This document shows positions 52,299 to 60,872 of a stretch of 64,000 bases of DNA, in pieces. The stretch's first letter is position 1, and each line of letters starts with the position of its first letter. This DNA comes from Streptomyces sp. M92 (lineage in GTDB: Bacteria > Actinomycetota > Actinomycetes > Streptomycetales > Streptomycetaceae): the NCBI RefSeq assembly GCF_028473745.1, contig NZ_CP101137.1:5022001-5086000 (forward strand), written 5' to 3'. A model generated the notes under the pieces. The model was not told where the DNA came from. It saw only the letters and a program-made list of their open reading frames with translations, and made no database searches. The position numbers and the translations under genes were made by a program.

Positions 52299-52877
52299 GT
52301 GTCGTCACCTGCGCATTTAAGGCTCCGGTCGTCCGGCGAACCCGCGTCGGAGGCAGGGGTGGCGAGCCGGTCCGGCGGGCTCCCCCACACGGCGCGGCCG
52401 GCCGTCGGCCGCGACCCTCGGCCGTTCGCCGCTCCCGACGCCAAGTCGGGCCTGCGGGACGGCAGTCCGGACGCCGCGGTGCTGCGGATCGCGTGCAGCG
52501 CGGAAGGCTTCGCCCGCGCCCGGGTCTTCACCCGGGAGACGCTCAGCGGCTGGTCCCTGGACCGGCACGCCGACGACGCCGTCCTCGTGATCACGGAACT
52601 CGCCTCCAACGCCGTGGCCCACGCGGTGCCGTCCGCCCGGGCCGGTGCGCCGGAGGTCAGGCTGGGACTCGCCCTGGGTCCCGGTCACCTGATGCTGACC
52701 GTCTCCGACCCGGGCGACAACGCACCCGTGCGCACCCCGTCAGACGGCTCCGCGCTGCGCGAGCACGGACGTGGCCTGTGCATCGTCGACGCCCTCGCCG
52801 ACGACTGGGGCTGGACCCCGAGGCCGCCGGCGGGCAAGACCGTCTGGGCCACCCTGACGACCCGTCACCTCTTCTGA
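52299..52877 (+). CDS. Anti-sigma-type HATPase_c protein of the WhiJ/AbaA locus, with a TTA codon
   Basis: 192 residues from GTG 52299 (GGGAG upstream). The first ~60 residues are variable. The C-terminal ~130 form a GHKL ATPase: VLVITELASNAVAHAVPSA (N-box), LTVSDPGDNAPV (G1) and REHGRGLCIVDALADDWGW (G2). Serine-kinase domains of this kind are the third component of WhiJ-type loci and may act on sigma-factor regulators. Codon 7 (52317-52319) is TTA, so translation should need the bldA leucine tRNA. It is divergent from the DUF397 gene. Confidence 0.9.
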   Translation: MSSPAHLRLRSSGEPASEAGVASRSGGLPHTARPAVGRDPRPFAAPDAKSGLRDGSPDAAVLRIACSAEGFARARVFTRETLSGWSLDRHADDAVLVITELASNAVAHAVPSARAGAPEVRLGLALGPGHLMLTVSDPGDNAPVRTPSDGSALREHGRGLCIVDALADDWGWTPRPPAGKTVWATLTTRHLF

Positions 52878-52904
52878 CCCGACTGCCGCGGAGGGCCCCA
52901 CACC

Positions 52905-53453
52905 ATGCGCAGCGCTCCGACACCCGAGCCGAGCATCCGGCGCACCGACCGTCAGACGCGGCCGCCCGGCCTGCCCCGTGCCGCCGCCCCCCTCGCGGGG
53001 CTGGACGGAGTGCCCTGGAGCGACATCCAGGACTCCAGCGGTTCGGCCGCGGCCATTCCGCGCCTGCTGCGCAAGGTCGCCGGGGGTGACCCGGAGACCG
53101 CCCGAGCCGCCCTCGCCGATCTGCGGAAACGCATCTGCCAGTACGGCTTCGTCGTCGAGCAGGCGACCGCGGCGACCGTCCCCTTCCTCTGGGAGCTCGC
53201 GCAGCGGCCCCAGGTGAACTGCCGGGCCCAGATCATCCAGCTGCTCAAGAACATCGCCGACGCACGGCAGTGGGAGACCACCGCCACCGTCTATCCCAAG
53301 CTGCTCAACCACCGGGAGAACCCGGTGGCATGGGAGCGCGCGGCACGGCAGGCCGTCCGGGCCCGGCGGAACGAGCTGGAGCGGCTGCTCGCCGACGACG
53401 ACAGTGAGATCACGCGGGCCACCACCGAACTCGCCCGCACGCTCGGAGACTGA
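52905..53453 (+). CDS. HEAT-like repeat protein of unknown function
   Basis: 182 residues from ATG 52905, 27 bases after the ATPase gene. After a ~45-residue polar start, helices of HEAT/ARM character follow: LLRKVAGGDPETARAALADL, ATAATVPFLWELAQRPQVNC and AQIIQLLKNIADARQWETTA. Such solenoids are usually binding platforms. Close spacing suggests co-expression with the ATPase, hence possible bldA dependence of the unit. Confidence 0.75.
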   Translation: MRSAPTPEPSIRRTDRQTRPPGLPRAAAPLAGLDGVPWSDIQDSSGSAAAIPRLLRKVAGGDPETARAALADLRKRICQYGFVVEQATAATVPFLWELAQRPQVNCRAQIIQLLKNIADARQWETTATVYPKLLNHRENPVAWERAARQAVRARRNELERLLADDDSEITRATTELARTLGD

Positions 53454-53636
53454 GGCCCGCGCCCTCCACGGGGGAGAAGGCGCGGGTCTCCCCCCGGCGC
53501 GCGACGGACGCGACGACGTACCGGCGTGCCGGTGTACCGACCCGCGGGACACGGTGGCGTACTCCTTACCGACGGGGTAGGAAAGCGCGCGGAAGAAAGC
53601 GCTTGTACCCCTTCGGCCACCAGGAGGACCACGCCG

Positions 53637-55406
53637 ATGGCGTCCCCGCCCGAAAAGCCGCTCGACCACCGCTACCGGGGCGAACACCCGATACGCACGC
53701 TCGTCTACCTGTTCCGCGCCGACCGCCACCGGCTGGCCGGCGCGGTCGCGGTCTTCACCGTCAAACACAGCCCGGTCTGGCTGCTGCCCCTCATCACCGC
53801 GTCCATCATCGACACCGTCGTCCAGCACGGCCCGATCGGCGACCTGTGGACCAGCACCGGGATCATCATGTTCATCCTGGTCGTCAACTACCCGCTGCAC
53901 CTGCTGTACGTCCGCCTCCTGTACGGCAGCGTGCGCCGCATGGGCACCGCCCTGCGCTCCGCGCTGTGCACCCGCATGCAGCAGCTCTCCATCGGCTACC
54001 ACTCGCGCGTCAGCGCCGGCGTGCTGCAGGCCAAGGTCGTCCGGGACGTCGAGACGGTCGAGCAGATGGTCCAGCAGACCGCCGAGACGGGACTCGGCGC
54101 GTTCACCGTCCTCGCCGGCGGCCTCGTCATCATCGCGGTCCGCACCCCGGAGTTCCTGCCCGTCTTCCTGGTCGTCGTCCCCGCCGCCTCCCTCCTGGTG
54201 GCGCGGCTGAGAGCCCGCCTGCGCACCCACAACGAACACTTCCGCCACGAGGTGGAGGCCCTGTCCTCCCGGGTGACGGAGATGACCCGGCTCATCCCGG
54301 TCACCCGCGCCCACGGCCTGGAGCGCAAGGCGCTGCGCCGCATGGACGGCACCCTGGACCGGCTGCTGACCTCCGGCATGCGCCTGGACCTGGTCAACGG
54401 CCGCTTCGGCTCACTGTCCTGGGTCGTGCTCAACGTGGTCGGAGTGCTGGTGCTCGCGGGCGCCGCGCTCATCTCGTACCACGGCGTCTGGGGCGTCACC
54501 GCCGGCGACGTCGTGATGCTCAGCGCCTTCCTGACCACCCTCACCAACTCCACGACAACGTTGGCAAGCCTCGCGCCGGTCATCACCAAGGGCCTGGAGT
54601 CCGTCCGTTCGGTCGGCGAGGTGCTCCAGGCTCCCGAACTGGAGGACAACGAGGGCAAGGCGGAGCTCGCCTCGCTGCGCGGAGCCGTCACCTTCGAGGG
54701 GGTCGGCCACGTCTTCGACGGCGACGGACGGCCCGCGGTGAGCGACTTCACGCTCGCGGTCGAACCCGGTGAGACGATCGCGCTGGTGGGCGCGTCCGGC
54801 GCCGGCAAGTCCACGGTGCTCAACCTCGTCATAGGCTTCCTGCGGCCCACATCCGGCCGCCTGCTGCTGGACCGCACCGACATGAGCACCCTCGACCTGC
54901 GCACCTACCGGCGGTTCGTCTCGGTGGTGCCGCAGGAGTCGATCCTCTTCGACGGCACCGTCCGGGAGAACGTCGCCTACGGCATGGACGACGCCGACGA
55001 GGAGGCGGTGCGCGGGGCGCTGCGCGACGCCAACGCGCTGGAGTTCGTGGACCGGCTGCCGCAGGGCCTCGACACCGTCGTCGGGGAGCACGGTGCACGG
55101 CTGTCCGGCGGCCAGCGTCAGCGACTGGCCATCGCCCGCGCCCTGATCCGGGATCCCAGGGTGCTGATCCTGGACGAGGCCACCTCGGCGCTCGACACCC
55201 GGTCCGAAGCCCTCGTCCAGCAGGCCCTGGCCCGGTTGCTGCGCGGCCGTACGACCTTCGTCGTCGCCCACCGGCTGTCCACCGTCCGGGGTGCGGACCG
55301 GATCGTGGTCATGGGTGACGGCCGGATCCTGGAGACCGGCACCCACGAGGAACTGCTGCGCGGGGGAGGGGCGTACACGGCGCTGCACAGCGGCCAGGTC
55401 GCCTGA
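53637..55406 (+). CDS. ABC exporter, fused membrane and ATPase domains
   Basis: 589 residues from ATG 53637 (AGGAGG nine bases upstream). Six-helix exporter domain (~25-320), ATPase with ALVGASGAGKSTVL, VVPQESILFDGTVREN, LSGGQRQRLAIARAL, VLILDEATSALD and VVAHRLSTV. Likely a homodimeric exporter of lipid, drug or peptide. AAGCGCTT (53597-53604), inside AGAAAGCGCTTGT, just upstream, looks like a LacI-type half-site or operator, but this is weak. Confidence 0.92.
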   Translation: MASPPEKPLDHRYRGEHPIRTLVYLFRADRHRLAGAVAVFTVKHSPVWLLPLITASIIDTVVQHGPIGDLWTSTGIIMFILVVNYPLHLLYVRLLYGSVRRMGTALRSALCTRMQQLSIGYHSRVSAGVLQAKVVRDVETVEQMVQQTAETGLGAFTVLAGGLVIIAVRTPEFLPVFLVVVPAASLLVARLRARLRTHNEHFRHEVEALSSRVTEMTRLIPVTRAHGLERKALRRMDGTLDRLLTSGMRLDLVNGRFGSLSWVVLNVVGVLVLAGAALISYHGVWGVTAGDVVMLSAFLTTLTNSTTTLASLAPVITKGLESVRSVGEVLQAPELEDNEGKAELASLRGAVTFEGVGHVFDGDGRPAVSDFTLAVEPGETIALVGASGAGKSTVLNLVIGFLRPTSGRLLLDRTDMSTLDLRTYRRFVSVVPQESILFDGTVRENVAYGMDDADEEAVRGALRDANALEFVDRLPQGLDTVVGEHGARLSGGQRQRLAIARALIRDPRVLILDEATSALDTRSEALVQQALARLLRGRTTFVVAHRLSTVRGADRIVVMGDGRILETGTHEELLRGGGAYTALHSGQVA

Positions 55407-55490
55407 CCACGGCCGCCGGGCAGCGGTCACCTGCGACTGCCTGGCCCGGCGGCCCCTCGGTCCAATGTGCGAGGACCGGATCAACGGCCG

Positions 55491-56249
55491 TCAGGCCGAG
55501 GCTCCGCTGTCGACGACCAGGTCGGCGCCGACCACCGCGCCGGCCGCGGGCGAGGCGAGGTAGAGCACCGCGGCCGCCACTTCCTCCGCCTCCGCGACCC
55601 GGCCGAGCGGGTTCTCCGTCTTCACGCGCTCGGCGCGGTCGGCCTCACTCTCGCCGGGCAGCAGCGACATGGGGGCGGCGGAGGCGCCGGGGCTGACCGC
55701 GTTGACTCGGATGCCCTGGTGGATGTGGTCGAGGGCGGCGGCGCGGGTCAGCGCGGAGACCGCCGCCTTCGAGGTGACGTACGCGGCGGCGTTCGGAATC
55801 CGCAGGTGGGCGCCGAGGTTGGAGGAGATGTTGACGATGGCGCCGCCGCCGTGGTCCTTCATGTGCGCGATCTGGTGCTTCATGGCCAGCCAGACGCCGG
55901 TGACGTTGGTCCGCAGCACCGCATCCCAGTCCTCCTCGCTCACCTCACCGACGGGCACGGTGCCGCGGAGTATCCCGGCGTTGTTGACCGCGATGTGCAG
56001 TCCGCCGAAGCGGACGACGCTCTCGCGTACCAGGTTCCTCAGCTGACCGGAGTCGGTGACGTCGGCGGTGACGGCGGCGGCCGTGCCGCCTGCGCGCTCG
56101 ATGAGGCCGGCCGTCTCGCGCAGTGTGGCCGCGGTGCGCCCGGCGGCGACCACGGACGCGCCCTCGGCCGCGAACGCGAGCGCGATCGCGCGGCCGAGGC
56201 CGGAGCCCGCGCCGGTGACGAGGACGGTCTTGCCGGTGAAGCGGTTCAT
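55491..56249 (-). CDS. Short-chain dehydrogenase/reductase
   Basis: 252 residues from ATG 56249 (AAGGAG upstream). LVTGAGSGLGRAIALAFAAE, VNNAGILRG, active site Ser in IVNISSNLG and Tyr-Lys in AAYVTSKAA; C-terminal GADLVVDSGAS. Classical NAD(P)-dependent SDR. It lies 24 bases downstream of the MFS gene and probably belongs to the same transcript, controlled by the TetR regulator at 57699. Confidence 0.9.
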   Translation of the reverse strand: MNRFTGKTVLVTGAGSGLGRAIALAFAAEGASVVAAGRTAATLRETAGLIERAGGTAAAVTADVTDSGQLRNLVRESVVRFGGLHIAVNNAGILRGTVPVGEVSEEDWDAVLRTNVTGVWLAMKHQIAHMKDHGGGAIVNISSNLGAHLRIPNAAAYVTSKAAVSALTRAAALDHIHQGIRVNAVSPGASAAPMSLLPGESEADRAERVKTENPLGRVAEAEEVAAAVLYLASPAAGAVVGADLVVDSGASA

Positions 56250-56273
56250 TTCGGTGGCTCCTTGAGCAGTGGA

Positions 56274-57620
56274 TTACCTGGTGCGGTGGTTCAGGAGGGC
56301 GACGGCGGCGAGAGCGGCCCCCGTCGCGGCGAAGGACGAGGCGTCGCTGCCGAGCGTGAGCAGGAGGGCGAACAGGACGGTCGGGCCGAATTCCATGGCG
56401 GTGTTCAGTACGCCGCCCGCGAGCCCGGTCCGCCGCCGCGGCACGCCCTCGGTGGCGAGCACGGCGGCTCCCGCGAAGGACGCCGCGGCGCCGGCCGGCA
56501 GCAGCACGAGGCCCGGCAGCAGTCCGTACCCGTACGAGACGTGCGGGTCGGTCCCGGTGAGCGCGAGGAGCGCGAGCCCGGCCGCGCCGGTGCCGAGCCC
56601 GGCGGACGTGACGGTCCGGGCCCCGTACCGGCCGATGAGCGGACCCGCCGCCCGGCCCGAGGCGACCAGTGCCACGGCGAACGGCAGGAACGCCGCCGAG
56701 GTCCGCATCTGCGACCAGTCGCGCGCCTGCTGGAGGTGGAGCGAGAGGACCACGAAGGTCATCGCGGTCGCGCAGGCGCTCAGCGCGATGGCCGCGAGGG
56801 CGAGGATCCGCCGCCGGTGCAGCAGGAAGCGGGGCGGCAGCAGCGGGTCGTCGGCGCGGCGCTCGGCGTACCAGAACCCGGCCAGCAGCACGGCCCCGCC
56901 GAGTAGCGGCACGAGCACACCGGCCGACGACCAGGGGTGGGTGTCGGTGACGACGAGTCCGTGACTGGCGAGAGTGATCCCGGCGGTGGCGAGCAGCGCA
57001 CCCGGCAGGTCGAGGGTCCTGTCCCGGCTCGGGGCGGTGTCCGGCAGCAGCCGGGGTGCCAGGGCGAGGGCGGCGAGGGCCACTGCGAGCGGTACGGCGA
57101 AGGTCCAGCGCCAGGACAGCAGCGTCGAGATGACGCCGGAGAGCAGATTGCCCGCGGTCGCGCCGAGTATCGAGAGTCCTCCCCAGGTGGCCATCGCCCT
57201 GCCGTACGCGAGGGGAGAGGGGAAGACGGTGCGGAGCACGGCCATGGCGGCGGGCGCGATCAGAGCCGCCCCCGCCCCCTGCGCGAAGCGTGCCGCCAGC
57301 AGTGTCCCCATGCCGCCCGCGAGCGGGGCGGCGGCCGAGGCGGCGGCGAAGAGGACCAGGCCCGCGGTGAGGGCACGTCGCCCGCCGCAGCGGTCCGCGA
57401 GGCGTCCGCCGAAGAGCAGCAGCCCGGCGAAGGTCAGTCCGTAGGCGGCGCTGAGCAGAATCAGGTCGGCGCGCCGCAGGCCGAGTTCGAGCCCGATGCG
57501 GGGCAGCGGTACGGCGATCGCCGCGAGGGTGAAGATCAGCGTGGCCTGGACGCCACCGAGGAGGACGAAGGCGCACCGCTGCTGTGCGGTGGTGACGTCG
57601 GCGGCGCCCGTGGCGGTCAT
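56274..57620 (-). CDS. MFS efflux transporter (DHA2-like)
   Basis: 448 residues from ATG 57620 (CAGGAGA upstream; an in-frame ATG at 57653 is less likely). About 12-14 hydrophobic helices with MFS motif A-like GGRLADRCGGRRAL after helix 2, and LAARFAQGAGAALIAPAAMA. Drug/H+ antiporter-like exporter. It is divergent neither from nor overlapping TetR but downstream of an ACCGATCGGT operator, so it is probably induced when the TetR protein binds the exported drug. Confidence 0.9.
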   Translation of the reverse strand: MTATGAADVTTAQQRCAFVLLGGVQATLIFTLAAIAVPLPRIGLELGLRRADLILLSAAYGLTFAGLLLFGGRLADRCGGRRALTAGLVLFAAASAAAPLAGGMGTLLAARFAQGAGAALIAPAAMAVLRTVFPSPLAYGRAMATWGGLSILGATAGNLLSGVISTLLSWRWTFAVPLAVALAALALAPRLLPDTAPSRDRTLDLPGALLATAGITLASHGLVVTDTHPWSSAGVLVPLLGGAVLLAGFWYAERRADDPLLPPRFLLHRRRILALAAIALSACATAMTFVVLSLHLQQARDWSQMRTSAAFLPFAVALVASGRAAGPLIGRYGARTVTSAGLGTGAAGLALLALTGTDPHVSYGYGLLPGLVLLPAGAAASFAGAAVLATEGVPRRRTGLAGGVLNTAMEFGPTVLFALLLTLGSDASSFAATGAALAAVALLNHRTR

Positions 57621-57635
57621 GCCGTTCTCCTGATA

Positions 57636-57652
57636 TTTGACCGATCGGTTCA
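57636..57652. promoter_or_regulatory. TetR operator upstream of the MFS-SDR operon
   Basis: TTGACCGATCGGTTCA around ACCGATCGGT (57640-57649), a perfect 10-bp palindrome about 20 bases before the MFS start. It shares TTGACCGA with the site before the TetR gene. Confidence 0.7.
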
Positions 57653-57698
57653 TTATTCGGGCGCGCGGAAGGCGGCCCGGTGGTGCCGGTGGGTGTGC

Positions 57699-58283
57699 TC
57701 AGTCCAGCAGGGCCAAGGCCTGTTCGGCCGCGTCCCGCACTCGGGCGGGATCGTTCGACGCCTTGCCGACGACCCGTAGGCCCTGCATCAGTACGAGCAG
57801 CATGCGGGCGAGCGCCCGCGGATCGCGGTCCTCGGGCAGCTCGCCCTGGGCCCGGGCCCGTACGAGCGCGGAGTGCAGCGGGGTCTCGATGTGCTCCCAG
57901 CTGAGCTCGACCCGGCGGGCCGCCGCGGGATCGTGCGGGGCCAGCTCGGCCGCGGTGTTGGTGACGAAGCAGCCGCTCAGCCGGGCCTGGGGCGAGGCGG
58001 CTTCCGCGGCGAACCGGCGCACCACCGCCCGTACCGCGGGCAGCGCGGGGCCGGGTTGGGACAACTCGGCGAGGAGGGCCGGTTCGCGGGTCTCGGCGTA
58101 CCGGTCCATGGCCTTCAGGTACAGCGCGTGCTTGCTGCCGAAGGTCGCGTAGAGGCTGGCGCGGCCGATGCCGAGGTGTTCGACGAGGTCCGACATCGAC
58201 GTCGCTTCGTAGCCGCGCCGCCAGAACAGCTCGAGGGCCGACTGCAACGCGGCGTCCGGATCGAATTCCTTGGTCCTGGCCAC
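57699..58283 (-). CDS. TetR-family regulator of the adjacent MFS-SDR operon
   Basis: 194 residues from GTG 58283. HTH region FWRRGYEATSMSDLVEHLG, IGRASLYATFGSKHALYLKA. The C-terminal ligand domain has SGCFVTNTAAELAPHD, typical of the AcrR/YxaF-like group. A matching operator lies directly upstream of it and another upstream of the MFS gene, so it is expected to repress both. Ligand unknown, perhaps the drug or metabolite that the MFS protein exports. Confidence 0.92.
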   Translation of the reverse strand: MARTKEFDPDAALQSALELFWRRGYEATSMSDLVEHLGIGRASLYATFGSKHALYLKAMDRYAETREPALLAELSQPGPALPAVRAVVRRFAAEAASPQARLSGCFVTNTAAELAPHDPAAARRVELSWEHIETPLHSALVRARAQGELPEDRDPRALARMLLVLMQGLRVVGKASNDPARVRDAAEQALALLD

Positions 58284-58302
58284 ATCGAGGACCCTAGGGG
58301 TA

Positions 58303-58320
58303 TCTAGAACGTTCGGTCAA
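58303..58320. promoter_or_regulatory. TetR operator before the TetR gene
   Basis: Reading on the minus strand, TTGACCGAACGTTCTA. The GAACGTTC core (58307-58314) is palindromic and the left half is identical to the MFS operator. Confidence 0.65.
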
Positions 58321-58508
58321 GTAACGGGAGAGGCGTCCGGTCGCACACGAAGTTGTTCTGCTCCTTTTCGATCAGAAGATTGCCGTCATTCGATGAAGGC
58401 TGGACAGCAAGCGACAGGTTTTCGTCAAATGCGGGTGGTGGAGAGCATGGTGGGATTGTTTCGTCCGGGTTCGGGCATACGGAGCGCAAATCGAGAGAGG
58501 GGCGTTTC

Positions 58509-58772
58509 GTGCTCGAACCGGACCCGAAGGTCGTCAGGGAGTTGCTGACGCGGTACGCGTCACTGCGGATCGCTCAGGCGGAGAGGCAGAGCCCGGCGGC
58601 GGCGCGCGAGCTGGCGGACGTCAGCTACACGCTCTGCGTGATGATGGCGACCACCGGCATCCACGACGCGGTGGCCAAGGCCGACGCGCTGCTGCTTGCC
58701 AAGGGGCGGACGGCGGACACCGCCCGCGCGGCGGACCCGGACGGGGAGAGCGGCCTGTCGCTGGCCGTGTGA
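58509..58772 (+). CDS. DUF5133 protein
   Basis: 87 residues from GTG 58509 (GAGAGGGGC upstream). Family signature: KVVRELLTRYASLRIAQAER, AARELADVSYTLCVMMATTG, with helices predicted throughout. DUF5133 is a Streptomyces family seen near regulators and stress genes; function unknown. Upstream 58330-58400 is comparatively AT-rich and likely holds its promoter. Confidence 0.85.
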   Translation: MLEPDPKVVRELLTRYASLRIAQAERQSPAAARELADVSYTLCVMMATTGIHDAVAKADALLLAKGRTADTARAADPDGESGLSLAV

Positions 58773-58787
58773 GAACGCCGTGCCCCG

Positions 58788-58842
58788 GGGCCCGTCTCGG
58801 AGGCCGGGCCGCTGCCGGCGGACCGATCCCCGAGACGGGCCC
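58788..58842. terminator. Two-way terminator hairpin
   Basis: GGGCCCGTCTCGG (58788-58800) pairs perfectly with CCGAGACGGGCCC (58830-58842), between the converging DUF5133 and AraC-type genes. Confidence 0.8.
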
Positions 58843-59810
58843 TACGCGTCCCGTGCCGCAGTCGCGGACTTCCCGTGGAACGCGGCGCGATAGGCGTGGG
58901 GTGTCGTCCCTACCACCCGCCGGAACCGCTCCCGGAAGGCCGTGGGGGAGCCGAACCCGGCCTGCCGCGCGATCCGTTCGACCGAGTGGTCGCCGTTCTC
59001 CAGCAGGTACTGGGCGCGCCGTACCCGAGCCCGCAGCAGCCACTGCAAGGGCGTGGTGCCGGTCTGCTCGCGGAACCGGCGGCTGAAGGTGCGCTCGCTC
59101 ATGCCCGAGCGCGCCGCCAGCGCCCCGAGGGTGATCTCCCCGGCCAGGTTGTCCTCGATCCACTCCAGCAGCGGCTCCAGGTCCGAACCCCGCGGCACCG
59201 GCGGGTACTCGTGCACGATGAACTGCGCCTGCCCGCCCTCCCGTTCCAACGGCACCACGCACATCCGGGCGGCGTGCGCGGCGACCGCCGACCCCAGGTC
59301 CCGGCGGATCATGTGCAGGCACATGTCGAGACCGGCGGCGGCGCCCGCCGAGGTGAGGATCTGGCCGTTGTCGACGTAGAGCACATCCGGCTCCACCCGC
59401 ACGCGCGGATGGCGGCGGGCCAGTTCCGCCGCGGCGATCCAGTGCGTGGTGGCCCGCAGGCCGTCCAGCAGTCCGGCTTCGGCGAGGACGAAGGCGCCCA
59501 CGCACACGGACGCGATCCGCGTACCGGCGCCGGCCGCCCGCCGCAGCGCCGCCAGGACACGTTCGGAGGGCGGTCCGGACTCGTCGGAGCGGCCCGGCAC
59601 GATGATCGTGTCGGCCGACTCCAACGCCTCGAGGCCCTGGTCGACGCGGAGGACGAGCCCGTGCGTGCGCACCTCGGGCGACTCGGCGCACAGCCGCACC
59701 CGGTACGGGGTGCGCCCGTCGGGCAGCCGCGTCCAGTCGAAGGCCTGCATGGGCGCCGCCATGTCGAACGGCACCACGTCGTCGAGGACCAGGATCGCCA
59801 CGGAGTGCAT
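58842..59810 (-). CDS. GlxA-type AraC-family regulator with DJ-1/PfpI domain
   Basis: 322 residues from ATG 59810 (longer in-frame starts to 59870 exist). N-terminal DJ-1/PfpI (class I glutamine amidotransferase-like) domain: VAILVLDDVVPFDMAAPMQA, IIVPGRSD, IASVCVGAFVLAEAGLLDG with the nucleophile-elbow Cys. C-terminal AraC double HTH: ALAARSGMSERTFSRRFREQ, RIARQAGFGSPTAFRERFR. Regulators of this form sense small ligands, often nitrogenous. Target unknown. Confidence 0.9.
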   Translation of the reverse strand: MHSVAILVLDDVVPFDMAAPMQAFDWTRLPDGRTPYRVRLCAESPEVRTHGLVLRVDQGLEALESADTIIVPGRSDESGPPSERVLAALRRAAGAGTRIASVCVGAFVLAEAGLLDGLRATTHWIAAAELARRHPRVRVEPDVLYVDNGQILTSAGAAAGLDMCLHMIRRDLGSAVAAHAARMCVVPLEREGGQAQFIVHEYPPVPRGSDLEPLLEWIEDNLAGEITLGALAARSGMSERTFSRRFREQTGTTPLQWLLRARVRRAQYLLENGDHSVERIARQAGFGSPTAFRERFRRVVGTTPHAYRAAFHGKSATAARDA

Positions 59811-60014
59811 GAAAGCCACGATAAGCGGGATCCCGCCGCACACAGAAGGCCGTGTGCCGTACCGCGACATCGCCCGGCCCGATGGCCGGCGGCTGGTGGG
59901 GGCGTTGGCGAGAACCCGTTGAAGGCTGTCGTTCCAGCCCCTGTGCGATCACGCGACGCCTTCCTAACGTGGCTCTCACCGCACCGCCCCTCCCGCCTCC
60001 CGGAGCCCCGACCG

Positions 60015-60518
60015 ATGACCAAGTTCCTGCTGTCCCTCCACGTCCTGGCCGCCATCCTCGCCATCGGCCCCGTCACCGTCGCGGCCAGCATGTTCCCGGC
60101 TGCCGTCCGCCGGGCGGCGGTGGCCCTGCCCGTGGGCGGGGGCACAGAAGGGACCGAGACCGGTGCCGGGGACACCGTCGGCATCGGCAACGTCCGGCTG
60201 CTGCACCGCGTCTGCCGGGTCTACGCCGGTCTCGGCGTCGCGGTACCGCTCCTCGGGCTCGCCACCGCCTTGGCGATGGGTGTGCTGGGGGACGCGTGGC
60301 TCATCGCGTCCATCACCCTCACCGCGGCCGCGGCGGGCATCCTGCTCGCCCTCGTCCTGCCGCGGCAGGAGGAACTGCTGGAGGACCTGACCGGCCGGCG
60401 GCCCGTCGAGCGTGCCGGGACGGCCCGGCTGGCGATGTTCACCGGCCTGTTCAACCTGCTGTGGGCCACCGTGACGGTGCTCATGATCGTCCGGCCGGGT
60501 TCCACGACCGGCGCCTGA
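60015..60518 (+). CDS. DUF2269-like membrane protein
   Basis: 167 residues from ATG 60015. Four hydrophobic helices (FLLSLHVLAAILAIGPVTVA, LGVAVPLLGLATALAMGVLG, LIASITLTAAAAGILLALVL, LFNLLWATVTVLMIV), with a Gly/Thr-rich insert after the first. Matches small DUF2269-type integral membrane proteins, some of which bind heme or act in electron flow. No partner is evident. Confidence 0.8.
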   Translation: MTKFLLSLHVLAAILAIGPVTVAASMFPAAVRRAAVALPVGGGTEGTETGAGDTVGIGNVRLLHRVCRVYAGLGVAVPLLGLATALAMGVLGDAWLIASITLTAAAAGILLALVLPRQEELLEDLTGRRPVERAGTARLAMFTGLFNLLWATVTVLMIVRPGSTTGA

Positions 60519-60624
60519 GCGGCCGTCACCTTCGGACATGTGCGCACCACCGGGTGGGCGGACGCCTAGACTGCTCAGTCGCGCCTCCGTACGGGGGCGG
60601 ACGACACGAAAGGCACGTTGACGG

Positions 60625-60840
60625 GTGTTCCAGGATTCCCCCATCTACGACCGACTCGTCGCCGAACGCGGTGACGTCCCCGAGCAGGTGCGAAGGGATG
60701 CCGAGCGCGTGAGCAGGGAGCTGGAGGTGGTCATGCGCCCGTTGCGGACGCCCGGTCACCTGCCCGGTGCCGAACGGCAGCCGTCCCCGGGCGCGGGCTG
60801 GCAGCGCACCGCCCTGCTGCCCGGCCCCCGCCCGAGCTGA
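60625..60840 (+). CDS. Small conserved protein of unknown function
   Basis: 71 residues from GTG 60625 (AAAGG about 11 bases upstream). N-terminal FQDSPIYDRLVAERGDVPEQ, then RRDAERVSRELEVVMRPLR; the second half is Pro/Gly-rich. Short actinomycete proteins with this opening are common, but no role is known. Converges with the graspetide ligase gene. Confidence 0.65.
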   Translation: MFQDSPIYDRLVAERGDVPEQVRRDAERVSRELEVVMRPLRTPGHLPGAERQPSPGAGWQRTALLPGPRPS

Positions 60841-60847
60841 CGGGCGG

Positions 60848-60872
60848 CCGCGGCCTCACCCGACGGCCGCGG
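60848..60872. terminator. Terminator hairpin between a small gene and the graspetide ligase gene
   Basis: CCGCGGCC (60848-60855) pairs with GGCCGCGG (60865-60872); the stem includes the ligase stop region. Confidence 0.5.

Noticed and set aside
53597..53604. AAGCGCTT before the ABC exporter as a LacI-family operator
   Set aside because: Resembles GAAAGCGCTTTC, but only the core matches and no LacI gene is nearby. Mentioned in the exporter entry only.
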